Positions 9,229-16,706 of a DNA stretch of 64,000 bases are shown in pieces. The stretch is taken from positions 1-64,000 of the forward strand of contig NZ_JAHVDK010000023.1 of assembly GCF_051487185.1 (NCBI RefSeq). The letters run 5' to 3'. The translations under genes and the position numbers were made by a program. Source of the DNA: Inquilinus limosus_F (lineage in GTDB: Bacteria > Pseudomonadota > Alphaproteobacteria > DSM-16000 > Inquilinaceae). Within the stretch, counting starts at the first letter, position 1; every line of letters begins with the position of its first letter. A model generated the notes under the pieces. That model made no database searches and had not been told where the DNA came from. It saw only the letters and a list, made by a program, of their open reading frames with translations.

Positions 9229-10355
9229 CGGACACTGTCGACGCCGTCGTCGTCGGCGCCGGGGTGGTCGGCCTGGCCGTCGCCCGGGCGCTGGCCCTGG
9301 CCGGGCAGGAGGTGATCATCCTGGAGGCGGCGGACGCCTTCGGCACCGAGACCTCGGCCCGCAACAGCGAGGTGATCCACGCCGGCATCTACTACCCGCA
9401 GGGCAGCCTGAAGGCCCGGCACTGCGTCGCCGGCCGGCGGGCCCTTTACCGCTACTGCGAGGAGCACGGTGTCACCTATCGCCGCTGCGGCAAGCTGATC
9501 GTCGCCACCGACGAGGCCGAGGCGGCGACGCTGGCCCGGATCGAGGCATCCGCCCGGGCCAACGGCCTGACCGGTGAGGATGACGCGCTGCGGCCGCTGA
9601 CGGCCGACGAGGCGCATGCGCTGGAGCCGGAGGTCGCCTGCACCGCGGCGCTGTTCTCGCCCTCGACCGGCATCGTCGACAGCCACGGGATGATGCTGTC
9701 GCTGCTCGGCGACGCCGAGGCGCGTGGCGCGATGATCGCGTATCACAGCCGGCTGGAGGCCGCTTCGGTCACGCCCGACGGGCTGCATCTCGAGATCGCG
9801 ACCGAAGACGGGGGTATGGAGCTGCTGGCCCGCCGAGTGGTGAACTCGGCCGGCCTGTCGGCGCCGGCCGTCGCCCGCCGCATCGCCGGGGTGCCGGAGG
9901 CATCGGTGCCGCAGCCCTACCTGGCCAAGGGCAACTATTTCGGCCTGTCCGGCCGGCCGCCCTTCCGCCACCTGGTCTATCCGGTGCCGGTGCCCGGCGG
10001 CCTCGGCACCCACGCTACGATCGACCTGGCCGGCCGGGTGCGCTTCGGCCCGGACGTGGAATGGGTCGACACGCTGGACTACCGGGTCGACCCGGCGCGG
10101 GGCGACAGCTTCTACGCCGCGATCCGCCGCTACTGGCCGGCGCTGCCGGACGGGGCGCTGCAGCCGGACTATTCCGGCATCCGCCCGAAGATCACCCCGC
10201 CCGGCGCCGTCGCTGCGGATTTCGTGATCCAGGGGCCGGAGGGGCATGGCGTGCCCGGCCTGGTCAACCTGTTCGGCATCGAGAGCCCGGGCCTGACCTC
10301 CTGCCTCTCGATCGCGGAGGAGGTGGTGGAGCGGCTGGGGCTCCAACGCGGTTAA
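9225..10355 (+). CDS. FAD-dependent oxidoreductase, L-2-hydroxyglutarate oxidase-like (LhgO type)
   Basis: 376-residue flavoprotein of the DAO superfamily. A Rossmann FAD-binding motif sits at the N-terminus (VVVGAGVVGLAVARALALAG) followed by the acidic ribose-binding residue in ILEAA. The segment TSARNSEVIHAGIYYP and the later GPEGHGVPGLVNLFGIESPGLTSCLSIAEEV are typical of L-2-hydroxyglutarate oxidase/dehydrogenase relatives. Substrate is a 2-hydroxy acid by family. Its coupling to mannonate dehydratase (4-bp overlap) raises the possibility that it works on a hexonate-derived hydroxy acid rather than L-2-hydroxyglutarate; that part is inference. Confidence 0.85.
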   Translation: MTDTVDAVVVGAGVVGLAVARALALAGQEVIILEAADAFGTETSARNSEVIHAGIYYPQGSLKARHCVAGRRALYRYCEEHGVTYRRCGKLIVATDEAEAATLARIEASARANGLTGEDDALRPLTADEAHALEPEVACTAALFSPSTGIVDSHGMMLSLLGDAEARGAMIAYHSRLEAASVTPDGLHLEIATEDGGMELLARRVVNSAGLSAPAVARRIAGVPEASVPQPYLAKGNYFGLSGRPPFRHLVYPVPVPGGLGTHATIDLAGRVRFGPDVEWVDTLDYRVDPARGDSFYAAIRRYWPALPDGALQPDYSGIRPKITPPGAVAADFVIQGPEGHGVPGLVNLFGIESPGLTSCLSIAEEVVERLGLQRG

Positions 10356-10368
10356 TGGAGAGGCCCCG

Positions 10369-10496
10369 CCCCCTCACCCGAAATCGCTGACGCGATTTCG
10401 ACCTCTCCCCAAGGAGAGGTGTTGGGCCGCGGCTCATATTCCCCTCTCCTCGGGGAGAGGGAGGGGCCCGCCGCTTGCGGCGGGAGGGTGAGGGGG
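10369..10496. repeat. REP-like palindromic element, copy 1
   Basis: A 128-bp element bounded by inverted arms CCCCCTCACCC (10369-10379) and GGGTGAGGGGG (10486-10496). Just inside the left arm is a perfect 9-bp hairpin, CGAAATCGC/GCGATTTCG with loop TGAC. Further in are CCTCTCC/GGAGAGG-type stems and a GCCCGCCGC/GCGGCGGG stem. It fills the space between two convergent genes. A second copy with the same layout lies at 56925-57062. It could act as a bidirectional transcription barrier. Confidence 0.9.
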
Positions 10497-10501
10497 AGAG
10501 C

Positions 10502-11329
10502 CTAGGCCGCCATCCGCGCTGCACGCTGAAACTTCGCCGGGGTCACGCCATAGGCGCCCTTGAAGCGGCGGGTCAGATGCGCCTGGTCGGTGAAGCCGGT
10601 GGCGGCCGCCACCTGGGCCGGCGCCTCGCCCGTGGCCAGGAGGCGCTTGGCCCGCTCCAGCCGGATCCAGCGCAGATAGGTCGCGGGCGGGGCGCCGTAG
10701 CGCCGGGCGAAGGCCCGGGACATGTGGAAGCGGCTCAGCCCCGCCACGGCGGCGAGGTCGTCCACGGTGACGTCCTCGCCGAGATGGGCATGGAGATGCT
10801 CCCGAACCCGCGCCAGGGCGGCATCGCCCGGGTGGTCCAGGGACGGCGTCGGCGCCCCGGCCAGGCGGCGGGCCAGCGCCACCACCATCGCCGCCAACGC
10901 CTCAGACCGCGCCAGGGTCGCGCCCGGCTCGGCGAAGGCGTCGACGGCGCGGGCGATCAGCGCCGCGAGCGTCGGGTCCTCGGACAAGATGGCCGGAAAG
11001 CCCAGCGCCCAGGGCAGGCGGATGCCGGCATCGTCCAGCACGGCCGCCACCGTCCCCGGCTCGACGTAGAGCATGCGGTAGAGGAAGCCCTCGGCATTGG
11101 TCGCATGCCCGTCATGGATCTCCGTCGGGTTGAAGGTGATGACCGATCCCGGGCGGGTGCGGTGCGTGGCGCCGCGGCAATAAAAGCTCTGCGACCCCGC
11201 CTCGGTCAGGCCGATGGCGTAGGTCTCATGCGCGTGCCGTTCGTAGCAATGGGCGGTGAAATGGGCGCGGAACCGCTCGACGCCGAAGCGCTGGTCCAGC
11301 CCGACCGTGACCCATTCGTCGCTGTCCAT
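10502..11329 (-). CDS. AraC family transcriptional regulator
   Basis: 275 residues. The N-terminal half is a cupin-like AraC-binding domain (HCYERHAHETYAIGLTEAGSQSFYCRG, then RPGSVITFNPTEIHDGH). The C-terminal ~100 residues contain two helix-turn-helix motifs: VDDLAAVAGLSRFHMSRAFARRYG and PAQVAAATGFTDQAHLTRRFKGAYGVTPAKFQ. It is divergent from the DUF2000 gene across a 101-bp gap. AraC-DUF2000 pairing makes that gene its most likely target. The inducer is unknown. Confidence 0.93.
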   Translation of the reverse strand: MDSDEWVTVGLDQRFGVERFRAHFTAHCYERHAHETYAIGLTEAGSQSFYCRGATHRTRPGSVITFNPTEIHDGHATNAEGFLYRMLYVEPGTVAAVLDDAGIRLPWALGFPAILSEDPTLAALIARAVDAFAEPGATLARSEALAAMVVALARRLAGAPTPSLDHPGDAALARVREHLHAHLGEDVTVDDLAAVAGLSRFHMSRAFARRYGAPPATYLRWIRLERAKRLLATGEAPAQVAAATGFTDQAHLTRRFKGAYGVTPAKFQRAARMAA

Positions 11330-11430
11330 GGCGCCATGTTAGGCCGCCCCGGCCGCCGTCGCCACAGCACGATCGTACAAGCCGGTCCGCAGCCTCGTCC
11401 CTAGCATCCAGCCGGTCACCAGGAGGAAGC

Positions 11431-11841
11431 ATGCGGTTCGACACCAAGATCACCGTCGTCCTGCGCGAGGACCTGCCGGTGTGGCAGAAGCTGAACGTCA
11501 CCGCCTTCACCGTCGCCGGTCTCGCCGGCACCAGGCCGGAGCTGATCGGCGAGCCCTACCGGGACGGCTCGGGCAACCTGTACCTGCCGATGTTCCGCCA
11601 GCCGGTGCTGATCTTCGCCGGCCCGGCCGAGGCGCTGAAGGCGGCGCATGCCCGGGCCCTGGCCCGCAACTTGCGGATGGCGATCTACACCGCCGATCTC
11701 TTCGCCACCGGTTACGACGAGGCCAACCGCGCCGCGGTGAAGGCGGTTCCGGCCGAGGCGCTGGACCTGGTCGGCTTCGCCCTGCACGAGGAGCGGAAGG
11801 ATATCGACAAGGTCCTGAAGGGCCTGTCGCTGCATCCGTGA
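11431..11841 (+). CDS. DUF2000 family protein
   Basis: 136 residues beginning MRFDTKITVVLREDLPVWQKLNVTAFTVAGL, the recognisable N-terminus of DUF2000. The middle (GNLYLPMFRQPVLIFAG) and the C-terminal helix region match a small peptidyl-tRNA-hydrolase-2-like fold, but no enzyme activity is established for the family. The start is supported by the AGGAGG upstream (CACCAGGAGGAAGCATG). It is divergently arranged with an AraC regulator, which suggests inducible expression. It ends 23 bp before a convergent gene. Confidence 0.85.
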   Translation: MRFDTKITVVLREDLPVWQKLNVTAFTVAGLAGTRPELIGEPYRDGSGNLYLPMFRQPVLIFAGPAEALKAAHARALARNLRMAIYTADLFATGYDEANRAAVKAVPAEALDLVGFALHEERKDIDKVLKGLSLHP

Positions 11842-11864
11842 CGGCCATCGCCGAAGCCGGACCG

Positions 11865-12887
11865 TCAGCTCCAATACGCATCAGCGCGACGGATGACGCG
11901 CAGCCATGCCTGCGCGGCGTCGAATGAGAGCGATCGCTGCTTCAGGCTCTGCGTCGTGTCGCCGGCTGTCTGCAGATGGTGCAGCAGGGCGCCCGACAAG
12001 GCGTTCGAGGCGCCGGCGAGCCAATAGGCGGCCCGGATATGCGGCAGCAGCCGATCGTCCATGCCGTAGGCCGTCAGATAGCTGCGCAGGAGGGCATCGT
12101 GACGGCGGCGGACCTCGGGCTCCCAGAAGCTCAGCGACTGGAGCCAGGAGCCGACATCTTCGAGCGGCGACCCGATCCGGGCCCGAGCCCAGTCGAGAAG
12201 GACGGGCTGATCGGCGCGCTGGTGCCGGCGGACGACGGCGTTTCCAGGGTGGACGTCGCCATGGATCGGGCGCGCCTGGAAGTACCGCTCCGATCGGAGC
12301 TGCGACCGGAGCTTGTCCCGGGCGCGCACGATGCGATCCGTCGCCGGAAGGGCCCGCGCGAGCATCGAAAGATCCGCATCCTGCCGGCAGCGATCGAGCG
12401 CATCTCTCGTTTCCACCGCGAGATCGCGATGCTCCGCCTCATAGTCCCAGTCGCGGACGCTTTCCGGTGCCTCTGCCGCCTTGTGGTGGAACTCCGCCAG
12501 CTGGGCCAGCAGTTTCCGGCCGGTCGCGAGGTCGCGCCAGGCCCATGCGCTGACCCGCCGGATCCGCTCCAGATACAGCAGAGTGAGATCCGGGGACGGC
12601 CGGTCGACGGCCAGGAGGCGCGGCGACATATGAGCGGCGTGGGCCGACACCAGGCGTTCGTAGATCAACGCCTCGCGGACGGGCCGCCCGGTGAGCTGCT
12701 TGACCACGAATCGCGTGGTTTGAGAGCGCCCTCCATGGTCGCGGTACCGGGCTGTGACCAGTGCGACCGCAGTCGCCTCCAGGCCGCCGTGGAGCGGCTT
12801 GATCTCGATGGCTGCATCCCGGCCCGGTCCACCCGCCATCGACTCCAGCACGCGGCGGATCGATCCGTTGACGTGGTGAGGTTCCAT
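11865..12887 (-). CDS. Phosphotransferase (aminoglycoside phosphotransferase/choline kinase fold)
   Basis: 340 residues with a protein-kinase-like phosphotransferase fold. The catalytic loop is RPIHGDVHPGNAVV (HGDxHxxN), followed by the metal-binding LLDWARARIGSPLEDVGSW. Upstream, TTRFVVKQL is a plausible beta-strand lysine for ATP. Substrate cannot be assigned; relatives act on small-molecule hydroxyls and few are true resistance enzymes. I chose the ATG at 12887 (MEPHHVNGS) because the longer frame to 13016 would run into the upstream MarR gene with unrelated residues. It lies 82 bp downstream of marR on the same strand. A-T-richer codons and weaker GC bias than its neighbours hint at a different history. 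Confidence 0.75.
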   Translation of the reverse strand: MEPHHVNGSIRRVLESMAGGPGRDAAIEIKPLHGGLEATAVALVTARYRDHGGRSQTTRFVVKQLTGRPVREALIYERLVSAHAAHMSPRLLAVDRPSPDLTLLYLERIRRVSAWAWRDLATGRKLLAQLAEFHHKAAEAPESVRDWDYEAEHRDLAVETRDALDRCRQDADLSMLARALPATDRIVRARDKLRSQLRSERYFQARPIHGDVHPGNAVVRRHQRADQPVLLDWARARIGSPLEDVGSWLQSLSFWEPEVRRRHDALLRSYLTAYGMDDRLLPHIRAAYWLAGASNALSGALLHHLQTAGDTTQSLKQRSLSFDAAQAWLRVIRRADAYWS

Positions 12888-12969
12888 CGCCGCACGGTCG
12901 CAATGATCCGGAGTTCCTTCCAGGATAATCGAAAGCTGCTGCTGCGCACGTTCGAGACGATCCGCGTCC

Positions 12970-13461
12970 CTAATCCTCCCCGCCCGCATCGGGCGGCGTG
13001 CCGAGGCTCGAGACACGGGTGTCGAGCTTGCGCAGCAGGTGCCGCAGCATCTCGCGCTCGCCCGGCTCGAAAGCCGCCATCAGCTCGGCCTCGATCTCCT
13101 GCGCCAGCGGCACGATGGCGTCATAGACCCGGCGGCCGGCCGGGGTGAAGTCGAGCTGGATCAGCCGCTGGTCGGCCGGATGGGTGCCGCGGCTGAGATA
13201 GCCGGCCGCGATCAGCCGGCTGACCGCCCGGCTGACCTTGGCCTTGTCCATCGCCGTGCGCTCGCAGATCTGGTTCGAGGACAGGGGCGCGTAGCGGCCG
13301 ACCATCGCCATCACCCGCCATTCCGGGATGCTGAGCCCGAAGGTGTCGGCGTAGCGCCGGGCGAAGGTGCGGCTGACCCGGTTGCTGACCACCGACAGCT
13401 CATAGGGCAGGAACGCTTCCAGATCGAAGCCCGCCGCCGTTCGCACCGCCTGGTCCCGCAT
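12970..13461 (-). CDS. MarR family transcriptional regulator
   Basis: 163-residue winged-helix regulator. The core runs from LSVVSNRVSRTFARRYADTFGLSIPEWRVMAMVGRYAPLSSNQICERTAMDKAKVSRAVSRLIAAGYLSRGTHPADQRLIQLDFTPAGRRVYD; the recognition helix is AMDKAKVSRAVSRL and the wing holds the DQR motif typical of MarR. Divergent from an MHS-type transporter with an 18-bp perfect palindrome in the shared control region, so it probably represses the transporter and perhaps itself. The ligand is unknown. Confidence 0.93.
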   Translation of the reverse strand: MRDQAVRTAAGFDLEAFLPYELSVVSNRVSRTFARRYADTFGLSIPEWRVMAMVGRYAPLSSNQICERTAMDKAKVSRAVSRLIAAGYLSRGTHPADQRLIQLDFTPAGRRVYDAIVPLAQEIEAELMAAFEPGEREMLRHLLRKLDTRVSSLGTPPDAGGED

Positions 13462-13480
13462 CGTCCGGCCTCCCCGCCGC

Positions 13481-13505
13481 TTGACATTCGTTTCATATGA
13501 AACGA
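13481..13505. promoter_or_regulatory. Candidate MarR operator overlapping a TTGACA box
   Basis: TCGTTTCATATGAAACGA (13488-13505) is a perfect 18-bp palindrome in the gap between marR and the transporter. A TTGACA hexamer at 13481-13486 lies directly beside it on the plus strand, so a bound dimer would cover the -35 to -10 interval of the transporter promoter. The -10 itself is weak. Binding by the adjacent MarR is inferred. Confidence 0.65.
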
Positions 13506-13619
13506 GATTGGCTGCCCATCAAGACGGGCCCGCCCGACCATACGCGAGGGCGCGGGCGCGGCAAGCCCGGTGCTGGGCGGACGCCCGGGCGACCAGACCA
13601 AAGAACGAGGGGAGGATCC

Positions 13620-14960
13620 ATGGCCCAGACGACCTCGATCGCGGAGCGCGTGCGCCTGCTGTTCGCCAGCGCCGTCGGCACCATCATCGAATGGTACGAC
13701 TTCTTCATCTTCGCCTTTTGCGCCACGCTGGTGTTCGACCGGGCCTTCTTCCCGACCGAGGATCCGCTGGCCGGGGTGCTGCTGAGCCTCGGCACCTTCG
13801 CTATCGGCTTCCTGGCCCGGCCGCTGGGCGGCATCCTGTTCGGCGCGCTCGGCGACCGGATCGGCCGCAAGAACGCCCTCGTGGTCAGCCTCTTGATGAT
13901 GGGTGCCGCCACCTTCGCCATGGGTCTCTTGCCGACCTACGCCGCGGCCGGGGTGCTGGCGCCGATCCTGCTGGTGACGCTGCGCGTCCTGCAGGGCATC
14001 GCCGTCGGCGGCGAGGCCACCGGCGCCCTCTTGATCGTCGCCGAATCCATGCCGGGCAAGCGGCGCGGCTTCTGGACCAGCTTCCCGATGATCGGCGGCC
14101 CGGCCGCCAACGTCCTGGCGGCGGCCACCATCGGCGTCCTCACCGCGCAGTTCGGCGAGGCTGCCTTCGCCGACTGGGCCTGGCGCCTGCCCTTCCTGTT
14201 CTCGATCGTGCTGGTGCTGCTCGGCCTGTGGGTGCGGCGGCGGGTCGAGGAATCGCCGGTCTTCGCCGAGCTGGCGGCGCAGCGCCGCCAGGTGCCGGCG
14301 GCGCCGCTGGCCGAGGCCGTCCGCAGCCACTGGCGGCCGATGGGCCAGGTGTTCCTGGTGAAGGCGGCGGAGAACACGCTGTTCTACCTGTTCACCACCT
14401 TCTTCCTGGTGCTGGTGGTCAAGTTCCTCGGCCTCGCCCGCGGCGTCGGGTCGGACGCGCTGTTCTGGGGCTCGATCCTGGAGGTCGCGGTGATCATGGC
14501 AGCGGCCTATGTCTCGGACGTCGTGGGGCGGCGGCCGGTGATGCTGCTGGGCCTCATCGGCGGCATCGCCGCCGGCGTCCTGCTGTTCACCCTGCCGCAA
14601 GGGGCCGCGCCGGAGACGGTGCTGCAGGTGACGCTGCTGACCCTGACCTGCCACGGCATCATCGTCGGCAGCATGTCGGCCTACTTCACTGAGCTGTTCC
14701 CGACCCGGGTGCGCTACACCGCGATGTCGGTCAGCTACCAGGTTGCCTCGGTGGTCGGCGGGTCGGTCGCGCCGCTGATCGGCACGCTGCTGCTGGACTG
14801 GACCGGCACGCCGCAGGCGGTCGCCGTCTATGCCGCGCTGATGGCGGTGCCGGCGATCCTGTGCGTGCTGCTGTCGCGCGAGACCCGCGGCGCGGACCTG
14901 GCGGCGGTGGAGGAGGATGCCGGCCGCCCTGCGCTACAGGCGTTGCGCCAGCCGCGTTAG
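13620..14960 (+). CDS. MFS transporter, metabolite:H+ symporter (MHS) family
   Basis: 446-residue inner-membrane symporter with about 12 helices. MHS signatures are visible: TIIEWYDFFIFAFCATLVF near the N-terminus, ARPLGGILFGALGDRIGRKNALV after helix 2, and a repeat of the D-x-x-GRRP motif mid-protein (VSDVVGRRPVMLLG). The C-terminal YFTELFPTRVRYTAMSVSYQ is characteristic. Family members take up organic acids, betaines or shikimate; the substrate is not evident. The ATG at 13620 has a GAGGGGAGGA ribosome site, while the longer frame to 13497 would start inside the palindrome. Likely controlled by the divergent MarR. Confidence 0.92.
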   Translation: MAQTTSIAERVRLLFASAVGTIIEWYDFFIFAFCATLVFDRAFFPTEDPLAGVLLSLGTFAIGFLARPLGGILFGALGDRIGRKNALVVSLLMMGAATFAMGLLPTYAAAGVLAPILLVTLRVLQGIAVGGEATGALLIVAESMPGKRRGFWTSFPMIGGPAANVLAAATIGVLTAQFGEAAFADWAWRLPFLFSIVLVLLGLWVRRRVEESPVFAELAAQRRQVPAAPLAEAVRSHWRPMGQVFLVKAAENTLFYLFTTFFLVLVVKFLGLARGVGSDALFWGSILEVAVIMAAAYVSDVVGRRPVMLLGLIGGIAAGVLLFTLPQGAAPETVLQVTLLTLTCHGIIVGSMSAYFTELFPTRVRYTAMSVSYQVASVVGGSVAPLIGTLLLDWTGTPQAVAVYAALMAVPAILCVLLSRETRGADLAAVEEDAGRPALQALRQPR

Positions 14961-14967
14961 CCGGCAT

Positions 14968-16587
14968 CTACAGCGCCCGCGCCCGATCCCGCAGCACGAA
15001 TTTCTGGATCTTGCCGGTCGAGGTCTTGGGCAGCTCGCCGAACACCACCGTCTTCGGGCATTTGAAATGCGCCAGGTGCTGGCGGCAGAAGGCGATGATC
15101 TCTTCCGCCGTCGCCTCTGCCCCTGGCCGCAGCGTGACGAAGGCGCAGGGCGTCTCGCCCCACTTCTCGTCCGGCCGCGCCACCACCGCCGCCTCCAGCA
15201 CCGCCGGGTGGCGGTACAGCACGCCCTCGACCTCGATGGTCGAGATGTTCTCGCCGCCGGAGATGATGATGTCCTTCGACCGGTCCTTCAGCTCGATATA
15301 GCCGTCCGGGTGCATGACGCCGAGGTCGCCGGTGTGGAACCAGCCGCCGGCGAAGGCCTTCTCGGTCGCCGCCGGGTTCTTCAGATACCCCTTCATGGTG
15401 ATGTTGCCGCGCATGAACACCTCGCCCAGCGTCTGCCCGTCCGCCGGCACCGGGACGAGGGTTTCAGGGTCGGCCACCATCAGCCCTTCCTGCACCACAT
15501 AGGGCAGGCCCTGGCGCGACTGCAGCCGGGCCTGCTCCTCGGCCGGCAGCGAGTCCCATTCCGGCTTCCAGTCGCAGACCACGGCCGGGCCGTAGACCTC
15601 GGTCAGGCCGTAGACATGGGTGACCTTGATGCCGAGCCGGGCCATGCCTTCCAGCACCGCCGCCGGCGGGGGCGAGGCCGCGGTCATCATCTGCACGGCC
15701 TGCGGGAAGTCGCGCCGCTCCTCGGCCGGGGCGTTCAGCAGCATGCTCATGACGATCGGCGCGCCGCAGAGATGGGTGACGCCGTGCTCAGCGATGGCGG
15801 CGTAGATCTCGCGCGCCGCCACCCGGCGCAGGCAGACATGGGTGCCGGCCATGGCCGTGATCGTCCAGGGGAAGCACCAGCCGTTGCAATGGAACATCGG
15901 CAAGGTCCAGAGATAGACCGGGTGGTGCGGCATGCCCCAGGTGACGACGTTGCCGAGCGCGTTGAGATAGGCGCCGCGGTGATGGGTGACCACGCCCTTC
16001 GGGTCGCCGGTGGTGCCGGAGGTGTAGCCGAGCGCGATCGCGTCCCACTCGTCGCCGGGCCTCACGCCTTGGTAGGCCGGGTCGCCCTCGGCCAGCAGCT
16101 CCTCATAGGTCAGGCCGCCGATCGGCTCGCCCGTCACCGCAGGATCGACGATGTCGACCACCAGCGGCGGCGCCTCCAGCTGCGCCAGCGCCGCCTTCAC
16201 CACCGCGGCGTATTCGCGGTCGGCCAGCAGGATCCGGGTCTCGGAATGGCGCAGCTGGAAGGCGATGGCCGCGGCGTCGAGCCGGATGTTGAGGGCGCAG
16301 AGCACGGCGCCGGCCATCGGCACGCCAAAGGTCGCCTCGAAGGCCTCCGGCACGTTCGGCGCCATCACCGCCAGCGTGTCGTTCTTGCCGATGCCGCGAC
16401 GGGACAGGGCCGAGGCCAGGCGGTGGCAGCGCTCCGCCGTCTCGCGCCAGCTGCGTTTCACGTCGCCATAGATCACGGCGGTTCGGTCCGGATGGGCCAG
16501 CGCGGTGCGGCCGAGGAAGGAGATCGGCGTCAGCGGCACGTAATTGGCCGGGTTGCGGTCGAGATCGGTGTCGTAGGCGTGCGGCAT
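14968..16587 (-). CDS. Acyl-CoA synthetase (AMP-forming), medium-chain/DmdB-like
   Basis: 539-residue ANL-superfamily ligase that activates a carboxylic acid through an acyl-adenylate. Motifs: P-loop GYTSGTTGDPKGVVTHH, the ATP-binding MTAASPPPAAVLE and YGLTEVYGP, the hinge HTGDLGVMHPDGYIELKDRSKDIIISGGENIS, and the C-terminal catalytic lysine in PKTSTGKIQKFVL. The N-terminus MPHAYDTDLDRNPANYVPLTPISFLGRTA is typical of the DmdB/fatty acyl-CoA ligase subgroup. Start chosen at 16587 because the family begins there; an open frame continues to 16689. Divergent from prpE across about 119 bp, suggesting joint control of acyl activation. Confidence 0.9.
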   Translation of the reverse strand: MPHAYDTDLDRNPANYVPLTPISFLGRTALAHPDRTAVIYGDVKRSWRETAERCHRLASALSRRGIGKNDTLAVMAPNVPEAFEATFGVPMAGAVLCALNIRLDAAAIAFQLRHSETRILLADREYAAVVKAALAQLEAPPLVVDIVDPAVTGEPIGGLTYEELLAEGDPAYQGVRPGDEWDAIALGYTSGTTGDPKGVVTHHRGAYLNALGNVVTWGMPHHPVYLWTLPMFHCNGWCFPWTITAMAGTHVCLRRVAAREIYAAIAEHGVTHLCGAPIVMSMLLNAPAEERRDFPQAVQMMTAASPPPAAVLEGMARLGIKVTHVYGLTEVYGPAVVCDWKPEWDSLPAEEQARLQSRQGLPYVVQEGLMVADPETLVPVPADGQTLGEVFMRGNITMKGYLKNPAATEKAFAGGWFHTGDLGVMHPDGYIELKDRSKDIIISGGENISTIEVEGVLYRHPAVLEAAVVARPDEKWGETPCAFVTLRPGAEATAEEIIAFCRQHLAHFKCPKTVVFGELPKTSTGKIQKFVLRDRARAL

Positions 16588-16706
16588 CGGTTGGGACTCC
16601 CTGTCCGGCATATTCTGGCACCGCCCCGGCCCGGGCGGAAAGCGGGACAGCCCCTCGCGCCGACGGCGCGGCGGCGCTAGGCTTCGCAAAACACGGGAGG
16701 AACGCC

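Noticed and set aside
10356..10501. A coding interpretation of the C/G-rich repeat between lhgO-like and araC genes
   Set aside because: It is a dispersed palindrome with a second copy at 56925-57062 and no coding signal.
11976..13148. Plus-strand frame opposite the phosphotransferase and MarR genes
   Set aside because: It spans two real minus-strand genes and the gap between them and has shadow-like composition.
14917..16680. Long plus-strand frame opposite the acyl-CoA synthetase
   Set aside because: Shadow of the minus-strand ligase, with no recognisable domain.
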